Assembly: GCA_003024985.2 (NCBI GenBank)
Contig: PXIH01S0018377.1
Length of the DNA stretch: 11,731 bases
Strand: one strand, 5' to 3'
From: Euperipatoides rowelli
Taxonomy: Eukaryota > Onychophora > Udeonychophora > Euonychophora > Peripatopsidae
The number at the start of each line of letters is the position of its first letter. Positions within the stretch are counted from its first letter, which is position 1. The notes under the pieces were generated by a model. That model did no database searches. It was not told where the DNA came from and worked only from the letters and a program-made list of their open reading frames with translations. Below are positions 1 through 7,243 of this stretch, one piece after another. The translations under genes were made by a program, and so were the position numbers.

Positions 1-250
1 GATTAAGGGACAGGGTTGAATTAATGGAGTGAGATTGGGGCAGGAAACAGTGGGGGATGAAGTGAGGGGAGGGATATTGGGATTAAGAGAAATGGGGGAT
101 TTAAGTGAGATAAGGTGGGATTATTAGATGGGAAATGGGGGATTAAGTGAGATAATGTGGGATTAAGGGACAGTTGAATTAAGGAAGATAGATTGGGATT
201 AAGGGAGGGTGGGATTAAGGAGGAGAGTAGCATTAAAGGATAATGCAGGG
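1..250. repeat. G-rich degenerate minisatellite
   Basis: The plus strand is strongly purine-rich and is built from variants of GGGATTAAG and GTGAGATAA. Two longer blocks recur nearly unchanged: 90-123 resembles 133-165, and 1-24 resembles 161-182, so there is a higher-order layout as well as the short unit. The array ends abruptly near 250, where ordinary AT-rich DNA begins. It may continue left of the window. The minus strand gives an open frame of about 100 residues rich in Pro, Leu and Ser, which is simply the translated repeat and not a gene. Confidence 0.8.
195..213 (+). other. Predicted G-quadruplex motif
   Basis: Four GGG tracts at 195-197, 203-205, 207-209 and 211-213 are separated by loops of 5, 1 and 1 bases. 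This fits the standard G3+N1-7 rule and would be a stable parallel fold. It lies inside the minisatellite. No function is implied by the motif alone. Confidence 0.65.
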
Positions 251-401
251 AGAGAAGTTCGGGTACTGCAGCTAGTTTAAAATATATTAATAATTGCAAT
301 ATTTTAAAACAGTTGTGTATCACTAAAGACACTTATAATAATATATCCAGCCAATAAAAATTATAAAATTTGGAATATTGTTCTAGTAAAACAAAATAAA
401 A

Positions 402-545
402 NAAGTCAAACCAAAATAAAAAGTCAGTTTTAAAATTAATTGGTCGATTAAANTTCGATCAAAATTGATCACCGATTAATCANTTCATAAAAAAAATNAA
501 TCNATTAAAGCTTTAATCGATTAACNGGTTCGATTAATCAACTAA
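402..545. repeat. ATCGATTAA-rich palindromic patch with clustered N bases
   Basis: The hexamer CGATTA and its complement TAATCG recur many times. At 497-524 there is a 28-base palindrome centred on AAGCTT with arms of the TTAATCGATT type; it is perfect if the two N bases (498 and 503) match their partners. Six of the seven N bases in the window fall at 402, 453, 483, 498, 503 and 526. The pattern suggests a repeat family with several copies whose differing bases could not be called. I do not assign it to a named family. Confidence 0.55.
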
Positions 546-1915
546 TCAGCCATCCTTATTAATAACCCATTTCGAATTTTTGACATTACGGTTTCCTCTG
601 TTTCTGAAGGAGTTAATATTACCAAGAGGGTAATATAAAGTTATAAATCAATACTAAGGATAGATGTAATCCAGTAGTAACTGAGAATTAGGCAAAAACT
701 TTACTGTTTATAAAAAGCATATTTTTTATCATAGATTGCTTTAAACATTAAGTGAAATACTTTGACATTTTAGAAAATTACAATAATATTGTAAACTAAT
801 TATAATACATTGCCAATATTAAAAAATATTGGTTTATTGAACTGTTTTGGAGTTTTGTATTCATAACATCTCTTAAAGTGAAGAAACTTCAGTAACTTTG
901 ATTTATTACTAATTTTGAATTGATAATTATTGGGGAAGTGGGTGTTATTCATGAAATTGACCTTTACAGAAAATTTCAAAGAGAACATTTTGGAAACAAT
1001 TATAAAAGAAAATTATGTTTCATGATCACCTGCTTAGTAACAAGATTTATCTTGTCTAGATAAACTTTTTTTTTTTATGTTTTTTTTTTAGAATGAAACA
1101 ATTTTAAATTTTAAAGTATTATCTCCCTTCTATTGCAGGTAGGCTAATTAAAAGAGATTTCATCTTGTTATATCTTAGGATTTTAGAAAGTAGGAGTATA
1201 AATTTCATTTCCAACATATAAACATGGAATTTTTAACATTTTTTTTTTTAAAAAAATAGTAATTAAACTCTTATTAATCTTTATTTATCATAAACAAGAA
1301 TTTACACTAGACATAAAAGTTAAACTAAACTCTTACCTGCATAAATACATAGAACTAATACCACCTCCCTACTTTTGAAGGCTATAAACAACAGCAAACC
1401 GCTGTCAGACAAATTTTAAAATTTGCATTGTGCAGGTTTGACAAAATAGTATAAAAAAGACAAATCTCTAAAAAAAAAAAAAAACACCAAAAATTGAAAA
1501 AAAAAAAAAAAATCAAAAATAAATAATCATCATTGAGAAAATAAATAAATAAAACATTGCTTACAAATTAGTACCATCCTGAAAATAACATTAAGATCAT
1601 TGTATAGCAACTTGTTAATAAATGTACTTATGAGGTGGTTATCCCAGATTTTATAAAACACATTAAATTTAAGATATTTTATATCATGTAGGTACACCCT
1701 TTAAAGTTCATTAATGAAATATTCGTAAGGAACAATATAAACATTGTCAAACGTTTTCTTGCATCTTATTAGCCAAATAATTCTATCCAAAAAAAAAAAA
1801 AAATTGTACAGTTTCCTCTTTTTTTTTTAAATAGTAAAATAAATTTCCTGCTATCAACAGAAACATATTTTAATAAATGTTAATTCCTTAATTATTGAAT
1901 TATTTAAATTATTAA
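546..1915. other. AT-rich stretch with no gene found
   Basis: I see no convincing coding frame, tRNA or transposon end here. It holds several A or T runs (near 1069-1090, 1237-1256, 1470-1512 and 1790-1830) and two small perfect hairpins: ATATTACC/GGTAATAT at 616-636 with a 5-base loop, and CCAATATT/AATATTGG at 813-832 with a 4-base loop. A minus-strand open frame at 800-988 is short and Phe/Lys/Asn-rich, as expected from AT-rich DNA. Confidence 0.5.
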
Positions 1916-2120
1916 TTGTTACTACTACAAGTTCTTAAAGAGCTCGCATACTGAATAAAAAACCAATAGCAAGATATTCTAAACCAGGGAAAAAATCCAA
2001 TCCATAACTGGCTCACCTGGGAATTGAACCTGTGCTTTCCCATTATGTCCTCGACATGATAGCAGCCAGCATCGCTACCGACTGAACCACCATGTCAGGA
2101 CAGTACTATTCTTTGTTACT
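1916..2120 (-). mobile_element. tRNA-derived SINE
   Basis: On the minus strand a tRNA-like head carries an A box (TGGTTCAGTCGGTAGCG) and, about 50 bases later, a B box (GGTTCAATTCC). These are the internal promoter elements of RNA polymerase III. The head is followed by a tail with a T-rich stretch that does not look like tRNA. The octamer TTGTTACT occurs at 1916-1923 and 2113-2120 and could be the target-site duplication, giving an insert of about 189 bp. The acceptor and anticodon stems do not fold well, so it is not a working tRNA gene. The head starts within a few bases of the stop codon of the retrotransposon fragment on the same strand. Confidence 0.7.
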
Positions 2121-2330
2121 GATAAACTCAAACATTTGATTGAGATCTGTTGGCACATCGTCAATGTGCAGATAATTTTTTACAGTGTCTTAAATTGTAA
2201 AAATGCATACAATAAAACAAAATATGATCGATAGTATCAACTTCACAATATCTGCAATTATTAGTCTATCAATATTCATTCTAATCCTATTAGCAATGAA
2301 TTGACTGGATGGAAATATGCCTTAATTAGC
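2106..2330 (-). pseudogene. Decayed non-LTR retrotransposon, C-terminal zinc-knuckle end
   Basis: On the minus strand, 2208-2259 reads NCRYCEVDTIDHILFYC, a CX2CX6HX4C knuckle. This matches the zinc-binding domain after the reverse transcriptase in many LINE-type ORF2 proteins (zf-RVT type, C-x-x-C...ET-x-x-H-L-F-x-x-C). A one-base shift in the T run at about 2176-2181 breaks the frame. The next frame continues YLHIDDVPTDLNQMFEFISN and ends at a TAG at 2106-2108, a plausible C-terminus. Upstream, FPSSQFIANRIRMNIDRLI lies in a third frame, so at least two indels have accumulated. The reverse transcriptase and endonuclease are absent, as expected for a 5'-truncated copy. The clade cannot be settled from this fragment. 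Confidence 0.72.
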
Positions 2331-2477
2331 CTTAAGTGAAAAGTTTACAGTTGGCGGCGGAGCACAACTGAGTGACTTAAATTTTTAGGATTACCTAAAT
2401 GCTGGCGTCACAAATTCCCATTTTACCGTAATTTTGACATCTGCTCATCTATTTCAGTCATATACGGCAAATGGTCG

Positions 2478-2615
2478 GAAGTAGTTCCAAATTATCAAAA
2501 TGGTCAAAAAAGGATTATTTCACCTCTAGATTATCCTAGGGTTGGGGCATAGTGGGTTTAATACTAGTAGGAGTTACAGTTCAGGGTAAGGGTAAGGTTA
2601 GGACTGTAAATTTAA
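2478..2615 (-). mobile_element. Diverged copy of the 3209-3460 element
   Basis: Positions 2514-2542 are an exact 29-base reverse complement of 3356-3384. Similarity continues on both sides: the stretch around 2590-2612 (GGGTAAGGTTAGGACTGTAA) matches the reverse complement of the 3320-3345 region with a few changes, after an extra insert of about 45 bases. I could not find the terminal inverted repeats of the complete copy, so this is an internal or truncated relative. Neither copy has coding capacity. Confidence 0.6.
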
Positions 2616-2679
2616 AAATAATGCTGCTATTAATACGGTGAAAGGGACTTAGTGTCACCCGTTTCTAGGCTCATATTAA

Positions 2680-3208
2680 ATTTTTTTTAACAATTATTTC
2701 ATTAATATATTCTATATTTTTATTGCAAGAAGAACACGAGACCTGAGTAAGTAATTGGCTCTCATTTAACCAATGATATTCGTTTGTTTCAAATATTTAA
2801 TTCCCTGGATTCATTTCTATTTAAGATTGAGGCATTGACAGGTTATTTATTGTTTATCTTTCTGTTAGAATTACTTTAAGTTTTACATATTTAATGATTT
2901 TTTTTTTTTTTTTAAAAAGTACTAAAAATAAGTATAATAAAATATTAATATATGCAAATGAATGAAGAATACAATGCAATTCATTTATAATAATAAATTG
3001 GTATTGACTGACAGTTTAGTATCAGCAGCTGTCTCAATTATACTCCTTTGGTATTTAATTTTTTTAATATATATCCCCCCCCCCTTCCCCTTTGNTTTGC
3101 AGTTTTCAGAACTAACTCCTATAAAATGTATTTAATAAAATATTTTAACAAATTAAAAAAAAATAAACATTTTCAAACATTCTTATAGAATATATGTGGA
3201 TAATGTGG
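2680..3208. other. AT-rich stretch with a C-run
   Basis: No gene or transposon end is visible. A run of ten C, then TT and CCCC, sits at 3075-3090 directly after alternating TA. A similar block occurs at 4637-4650. An N lies at 3095. A T run followed by AAAAA is at 2899-2919. Confidence 0.5.
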
Positions 3209-3460
3209 TCAGATTCCATTATCTGCCCACCAACATAACAAACGTTAGGAGTCACCCGACAACCAAAACGTACAGTAGTAGCATATGGAAATAGTATTTT
3301 TTCTCACCGATTTTAGAATATTTTCTTTGCAGTCTTAATCTTACCGTAACGTTGGACCCTAGGATAATCTAGAGGTGAAATAATATTTTGCTGAGCACCA
3401 ATCTAGATAATTTCAACTTAATACCGTCAGCTATATTGGTGGGCAGATAATGGAATCTGA
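3209..3460. mobile_element. MITE with 25-bp terminal inverted repeats
   Basis: The left end TCAGATTCCATTATCTGCCC (3209-3228, continuing to 3233) is the exact reverse complement of 3436-3460, a perfect 25-base terminal inverted repeat. Weaker pairing continues inward for about ten bases. The 252-bp element encodes nothing. No clear target-site duplication is seen, so the superfamily is open. Its interior shares an exact 29-base segment in inverted orientation with 2514-2542. Confidence 0.75.
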
Positions 3461-3663
3461 AACTATATTTTTTAATGCAAATAAAAACATTAAAACTGTT
3501 TAAGTTTTATTTTCAACCTAAACCTGTTTGTTTCAAATTGTTTTTATAAAAGCGCCTCCGCTGACTGTAAATAAAAAAATATAGGTTTAGTGAACTGATC
3601 AACATTACTGATTGGTTGTGAGGGATTGAACTGTTGCATATTTAAGCTCATTATGTTTACAAA

Positions 3664-3745
3664 ATGGTGGAAAATGATTCACAACATGATACAGAATGTA
3701 CATTTTATTATTTTAGAATGAGAGATGCTGCTAGTCAGTCAGAAG
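3664..3745 (+). CDS. Candidate first coding exon, unknown protein
   Basis: An ATG in good Kozak context (AAAATGG) opens a frame reading MVENDSQHDTECTFYYF and then RMRDAASQSE. Its composition is mixed and polar, unlike the Lys/Asn/Phe/Ile frames typical of this AT-rich DNA. The exon ends AGAAG|GTAATT, a fair splice donor, leaving one base of a codon. The candidate exon at 4869-4984 starts with the two bases needed to complete it. Without splicing, the frame runs to a TAA at 3799-3801. An alternative acceptor (TTATTATTTTAG) ends at 3716, which would make this a 29-base internal exon. An inverted CCAAT motif lies at about 3610, and an out-of-frame ATG at 3654. I do not recognise the protein. Confidence 0.32.
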
Positions 3746-4120
3746 GTAATTGTAAATCATGTGATAATACTATTTTTAGATCCACAACAATTAGGTTTTA
3801 ATTGACAAATGAATTTGATCTACAAATCAATAAAGCTCTATCGTTAGTAACAAAAGTAGGCTACATGTTTTTTCGAGAACTTGTGCAATTTTTAACAATG
3901 CAAGTTATAGGAGCCATTACAATTGAAAGGTGGAATTTTTTATAAATACAATACCGGTATGTAAGGAAAAAAAAAATTTGTGACGAAAAAAACATGTTTA
4001 TTACAAAAATATAAGTTTTAAGCAGCTCTGTATGATAGTAATGAAAGTGATGATATGTAACTACAACTCTTGACAAACACTTAACTGAAATTTACACAAG
4101 GTTTTTCTGGAAAAAATATG

Positions 4121-4136
4121 GATGTGACGTCACATC
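4121..4136. promoter_or_regulatory. Perfect CRE-type palindrome
   Basis: GATGTGACGTCACATC is a perfect 16-base palindrome containing the full consensus cAMP response element TGACGTCA, bound in animals by CREB/ATF bZIP dimers. It lies within the candidate intron, 376 bases downstream of the candidate exon 1 donor. A full-length symmetric site is unlikely by chance in such AT-rich DNA. It could also be the centre of an old inverted repeat; the bases outside it do not pair. Confidence 0.35.
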
Positions 4137-4636
4137 AAAGTTTTATATTTTGATTAATATTGGTATAAAAATGTGTTAATTGACCGAATATAACAAATTG
4201 ATTAATTAAACAAGCATTTTTTTTACAAAAATACACATACATCAAGGAGTTGAAAAAAGCATTAGAAACCATTTTAATCACTAGCATAAAATTTGATAAT
4301 ATATTTTGTTTAATTTGAAAAGAAATACAGAGATTGCTAGTGTAATTCATGTGTAGGATATTTATGCAATTCTTCTCATTATAATAATATCTATGAGTGT
4401 GGCATGATTCTCAGTTCTAAACATAATGATGTGTGATTAGAACAAAAATGAGGACTATTGGTGGATGTTTAATCAGTGGTGAGCTGTGAAAATTTTAACA
4501 ATGGGATCATCGCACAATAACCAATATATAATTATTTTTTGTGATGAAAATACCAAGCTCCTAGCAGAGCAGTGCCAGATTATTTTACTACCCAGGAGTA
4601 AATTTATTAAATGCCTTACTATCTATATTTGTATAT

Positions 4637-4650
4637 CCCCCCCCCTCCCC
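4637..4650 (+). repeat. C-run, second copy
   Basis: Nine C, one T and four C follow GTATAT. It closely resembles 3075-3090 (TATATC10TTC4). The bases further out do not match well, so this may be low-complexity sequence or the remains of a shared repeat. Confidence 0.45.
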
Positions 4651-4868
4651 TTCAAATTTCATTTTTTGTGAAGTTATTCAAATTGCATAAAATTGAGCAA
4701 AATTATCATTATAATAAATGCATGCTAAGGAATATTAAAAATGTAATTTGGGTACCAATTAAATTTTATTAATTTTAGCTTTATATCCTAGTCTTATATA
4801 TTACTAAGAAATAAATAAATAGAAACATTTTATTATAAGAAGAGCTTTGATTTTATGAGATTTAACAG

Positions 4869-4984
4869 GCAGCATGGAAGATCTACATGCAGAACAAATT
4901 GGCTATGTTGCATTATCAACATTAGCAACTAGAGATCAATGTTATCTGCATGGATTACTGCAAAATACTACTAATAATGCTTGA
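4869..4984 (+). CDS. Candidate terminal exon, unknown protein
   Basis: After a TTTAACAG acceptor the frame reads G-S-M-E-D-L-H-A-E-Q and then IGYVALSTLATRDQCYLHGL, ending LQNTTNNA with TGA at 4982-4984. The segment is richer in G and C than its surroundings and has balanced codon use, which suggests real or recently real coding sequence. Its two leading bases complete the codon left by the 3745 donor, so the spliced product would be 65 residues with no internal stop. No convincing donor precedes the stop, so it looks like a last exon. An ATG at 4874 allows a 36-residue frame on its own. An AATAAA occurs at 5161-5166, inside the next transposon. I recognise no domain; a decayed transposase exon is the main alternative. 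Confidence 0.33.
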
Positions 4985-5040
4985 CTGGGCAGAACAGGAC
5001 TAAAGACTTGAAACTGTATTCATTTGCAGACCCTGATTAG

Positions 5041-5070
5041 CTCCTGGACACCAGTTTAAGAAGCACTGCC
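5041..5070 (-). mobile_element. Possible hAT-type terminus remnant
   Basis: On the minus strand the sequence starts CAGTGCTTCTTAAACTGG, close to the CAGTG-GTTCT-AAACT ends typical of hAT elements. No matching opposite end or 8-bp target duplication was found nearby. It lies just downstream of the candidate exon ending at 4984, leaving open that the exon is part of the same old element. Confidence 0.25.
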
Positions 5071-5136
5071 ATAGGTAATATAGATATCTGAGATGTTTTC
5101 CAAAATACATTGATATTAACCCTTCATTACTATGGT

Positions 5137-5154
5137 GGGGTCAGATATGACCCC
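5137..5154. repeat. Perfect hairpin palindrome, copy 1
   Basis: GGGGTCAGATATGACCCC has a 7-bp stem (GGGGTCA/TGACCCC) and a GATA loop. It sits 17 bases inside the left TTAA of the piggyBac-like element. Confidence 0.8.
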
Positions 5155-5306
5155 AACTACAATAAATACACTGCAATTAGTAAGAAATGAGATTCTGTAT
5201 ACCCCTCCTTTTGTCACTTTGTTTGTTAGGGTATCCCAGGACTTACCCATGACTGTGCGATTTCTGTGAGAAAAAATAAAATAAAAAATTCACAACTTTC
5301 TTCATT

Positions 5307-5324
5307 GGGGTCAGATATGACCCC
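5307..5324. repeat. Perfect hairpin palindrome, copy 2
   Basis: It is an identical 18-base palindrome 170 bases after the first, preceded by CTTCATT as the first copy is by CTTCATTACTATGGT. This suggests duplication of the terminal module inside the element. Confidence 0.8.
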
Positions 5325-5778
5325 ACCAAAGTATTTGTGGCATAGTTTTTCAAAAAAGTGTATTTTTTTTAATGTTCCTAAGTTTGGTGATACTTTAGTA
5401 TTTTGGATCTCTATAAGAAACCTAATGTTCCAAATAAAATCAAGAAAGTAATTAAGACTTGTGGTTTTATTAAATAAATTATGTCACAAGCACAAGAATT
5501 CTAAATGAACAAGAGTATAAAGGAATATCAAGTAAAATAGGCAGATACAACATTGACAAAACAAAAATCACAAAAACACAGTTTGTGTGCAACATGTATC
5601 AGAATTATGCTTGCTAAGACCACATGGACATCATGGGAATGTGACACATATTAGAGGAATAATATTTTATTATATGTGATTTATTAAACAAAAAAAAAAA
5701 AAATAACCAAAGGAATGTCAAATATGACACCACTGTAATATTTATGTAAAATTCTGAACAGTAATATTGAAGAGTTAA

Positions 5779-6130
5779 AATATTTTTTAAAAAAATTTGA
5801 TAGCATTGATCAATAGCTTTTCTTGATATCGGTCATGAAAAAGGCAAAATATGGTCTATTAAAATCAAATCATATAACCAGTTGTTTATATAATTCAAAG
5901 ATTATACTGCAGAAATTTATAACAGGTGATAATAAAATAGGTAACCTTGAAATATGTTGCATTATCCCAGAGGAGGGCTCGTTATTCATTTAGATGCACA
6001 GCCTGTCACGAGTTGAGTCTGTTTATACAGTATATACACCCATAGTATAGAAACACATATACACATGATATGCATTATATATTTATTTTTAATAGTGTGA
6101 AAATATTGGCAAATAAGTAATGATATATTT
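5779..6130. other. AT-rich stretch, nothing recognised
   Basis: No coding frame or repeat end is supported. Short alternating purine-pyrimidine tracts (ATATACAC) occur at 6030-6075. Confidence 0.5.
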
Positions 6131-6234
6131 ATTCAATGACATACCTATTCAAATAATGACATACTTATTCATATACTGTATGCAGTAACTGAATAAATGT
6201 CATTCACATTTTTTGAATAGGTGTGTCATTCAAT
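6131..6234. repeat. Long imperfect palindrome
   Basis: ATTCAATGACATACCTATTC at 6131-6150 pairs with the reverse complement of 6215-6234. Pairing continues inward, with gaps, to a centre near 6182 (ACTGTATGCAGT). Within each arm, TGACAT and TATTCA/GAATA modules are themselves repeated. The whole could fold into a stem of roughly 45 bp. It may be a small foldback element; no target duplication is seen. Confidence 0.6.
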
Positions 6235-7206
6235 TTATAATTAATTGTCATTATTTGTAAATATTTAATTGTACAAATATGTTTTTTTTATGCTATCAAA
6301 AATATGTACATCAATTATTTAAAAGTTTAGAAAATCAGTTGATGTATTGTATTATAATAATAATTATAATTTTTCAATAATTAGAAATAGTTTTTTTAAC
6401 TTATTAATAATTTAAAAAATAAATAAATATAAACTGTAGTCTTTAATTTGATTTTAATCTCACTATTCATACATTATCCATCTCCATTTGCATTTTATTC
6501 ATTGTAAGATAAACCAATGTTACAGTAAAAATTGACCTCCTGTATATTTTATTTTACTAGCTCCTCCTTTTATATATTTGAAAACTGTCTACATTAAGCA
6601 TTAGCTTTGCTTAACGAAAATATAAATTTATTTTACATGCATTTATATTTACTCCCATCCACATTAAGTAGGACTTTAAGTTATAGGTATTCTGAAAACC
6701 TGGCTGGCCTGTGAACTTCTTTGAAAATTTAAAGATAAAAAATATTGGATCAAGCTGACCTATAGAATGGTAAAGTCAATAAATTCAAAGCAGTTTAGTT
6801 GGACCCTCAATGCTGTCAGGAAAAAAAAAGTATTCAAATATGACTTTAGTCAATTACAGAATATGAACAAATTTTATTTTGTTACTTTGGAAAACATTTA
6901 TTAAACACATTTGGATTTATTATTGTTTTTCAAAGATAATTAGGCTACTCACTTCCAAAAAAAAAAAAAAAAAAAAAATGCATAAAAAAAAAGTTAAAGT
7001 TAAAATTAAGAATATTGCTGTTCTCCTTCTGAGATTACAAAATAAATATTTCAAATTTTTGGGGGAGTCTGAAATTATTTTGATGATGAAACTGTCACTA
7101 TATGTGTTTAGATGATTATTGATTTATGCTGTAAATAGAATGATCTTCACCTGATGATAATTCATGATTAGATTTTTTTTTTTTAAAACAAATTGGACCA
7201 TAATAG
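6235..7206. other. AT-rich stretch with long A run, no gene
   Basis: It contains a run of 22 A at 6957-6978, which gives a false poly-lysine segment in the open frame 6879-7115, and smaller AT repeats. The segment 7009-7112 (NIAVLLLRLQNKYFKFLGES and onward) is open but hydrophobic and AT-driven. No retrotransposon body is visible 5' of the A run, so I do not call it a poly(A) tail. Confidence 0.45.
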
Positions 7207-7243
7207 CACAAAGGATGAGTTTGATTATGATTCTTTACAAAAG
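7207..7243 (+). CDS. Candidate small exon before the transposon
   Basis: After an ATAATAG acceptor, with a 13-base T run about 20 bases upstream, the frame reads TKDEFDYDSLQK. This is acidic and polar, unlike the local background. It ends ACAAAAG|GCAAGT. AG|GCAAGT is the classical donor of GC-AG introns, and the G and C after the break belong to the left terminus of the transposon at 7242-8299. An in-frame continuation exists at 8334. The exon is only 37 bases and no upstream exon is identified, so it is weak on its own. Confidence 0.25.

Larger units (their letters stand above)
3746..4868 (+). other. Candidate GT-AG intron, otherwise no gene
   Basis: This 1,123-base stretch begins GTAATT and ends TTTAACAG. 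It holds a perfect 16-base palindrome at 4121-4136, a C-run at 4637-4650 and AT-rich DNA. Short frames on the minus strand (3861-4076, 4135-4350) and plus strand (4486-4671) are AT-composition artefacts. If the flanking exons are not real, this is simply intergenic DNA. Confidence 0.3.
5116..5778. mobile_element. piggyBac-like MITE with TTAA ends
   Basis: TTAA occurs at 5116-5119 and 5775-5778. Reading inward, the left end is CCCTTCATTACTATGG. The right end on the other strand is CTCTTCAATATTACTG, so the termini match as C-Y-CTTCA with small indels. TTAA target duplication and a CCC-type end are the marks of the piggyBac superfamily. The 655-bp interior has no transposase; the open frame at 5266-5451 is not recognisable. 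It contains three hairpin-forming sites: perfect GGGGTCAGATATGACCCC at 5137-5154 and 5307-5324, and a decayed one around 5714-5731. These are probably transposase-binding or structural motifs. Confidence 0.68.

Noticed and set aside
1-250. Telomeric array
   Set aside because: The GGGATTAAG-type units do not match TTAGGG or TTAGG and are irregular.
21-332. 103-residue minus-strand open frame rich in Pro, Leu and Ser
   Set aside because: It is the translated minisatellite; its periodic pattern follows the repeat and no domain is present.
800-988. 62-residue minus-strand open frame
   Set aside because: Short, Phe/Lys/Asn-rich and without motif or splice context, as expected from AT-rich DNA.
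2000-2100. Functional tRNA gene on the minus strand
   Set aside because: A and B boxes are present but the acceptor and anticodon arms do not pair; a SINE head fits better.
3861-4350. Two 71-residue minus-strand open frames
   Set aside because: Composition follows base bias; no domain, and the frames span A/T runs.
4486-4671. 61-residue plus-strand open frame
   Set aside because: Ends in a Pro run translated from the C-run; no recognisable protein.
5266-5451. 61-residue open frame inside the piggyBac-like element
   Set aside because: Far too short for a transposase, no catalytic Asp motif, and it crosses a structural hairpin.
6957-6978. Poly(A) tail of a retrotransposon
   Set aside because: No retrotransposon body or target duplication is visible next to it, and similar A runs occur throughout.
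6879-7115. 78-residue open frame with a poly-lysine stretch
   Set aside because: The lysines come from the 22-base A run; the rest is AT-driven.
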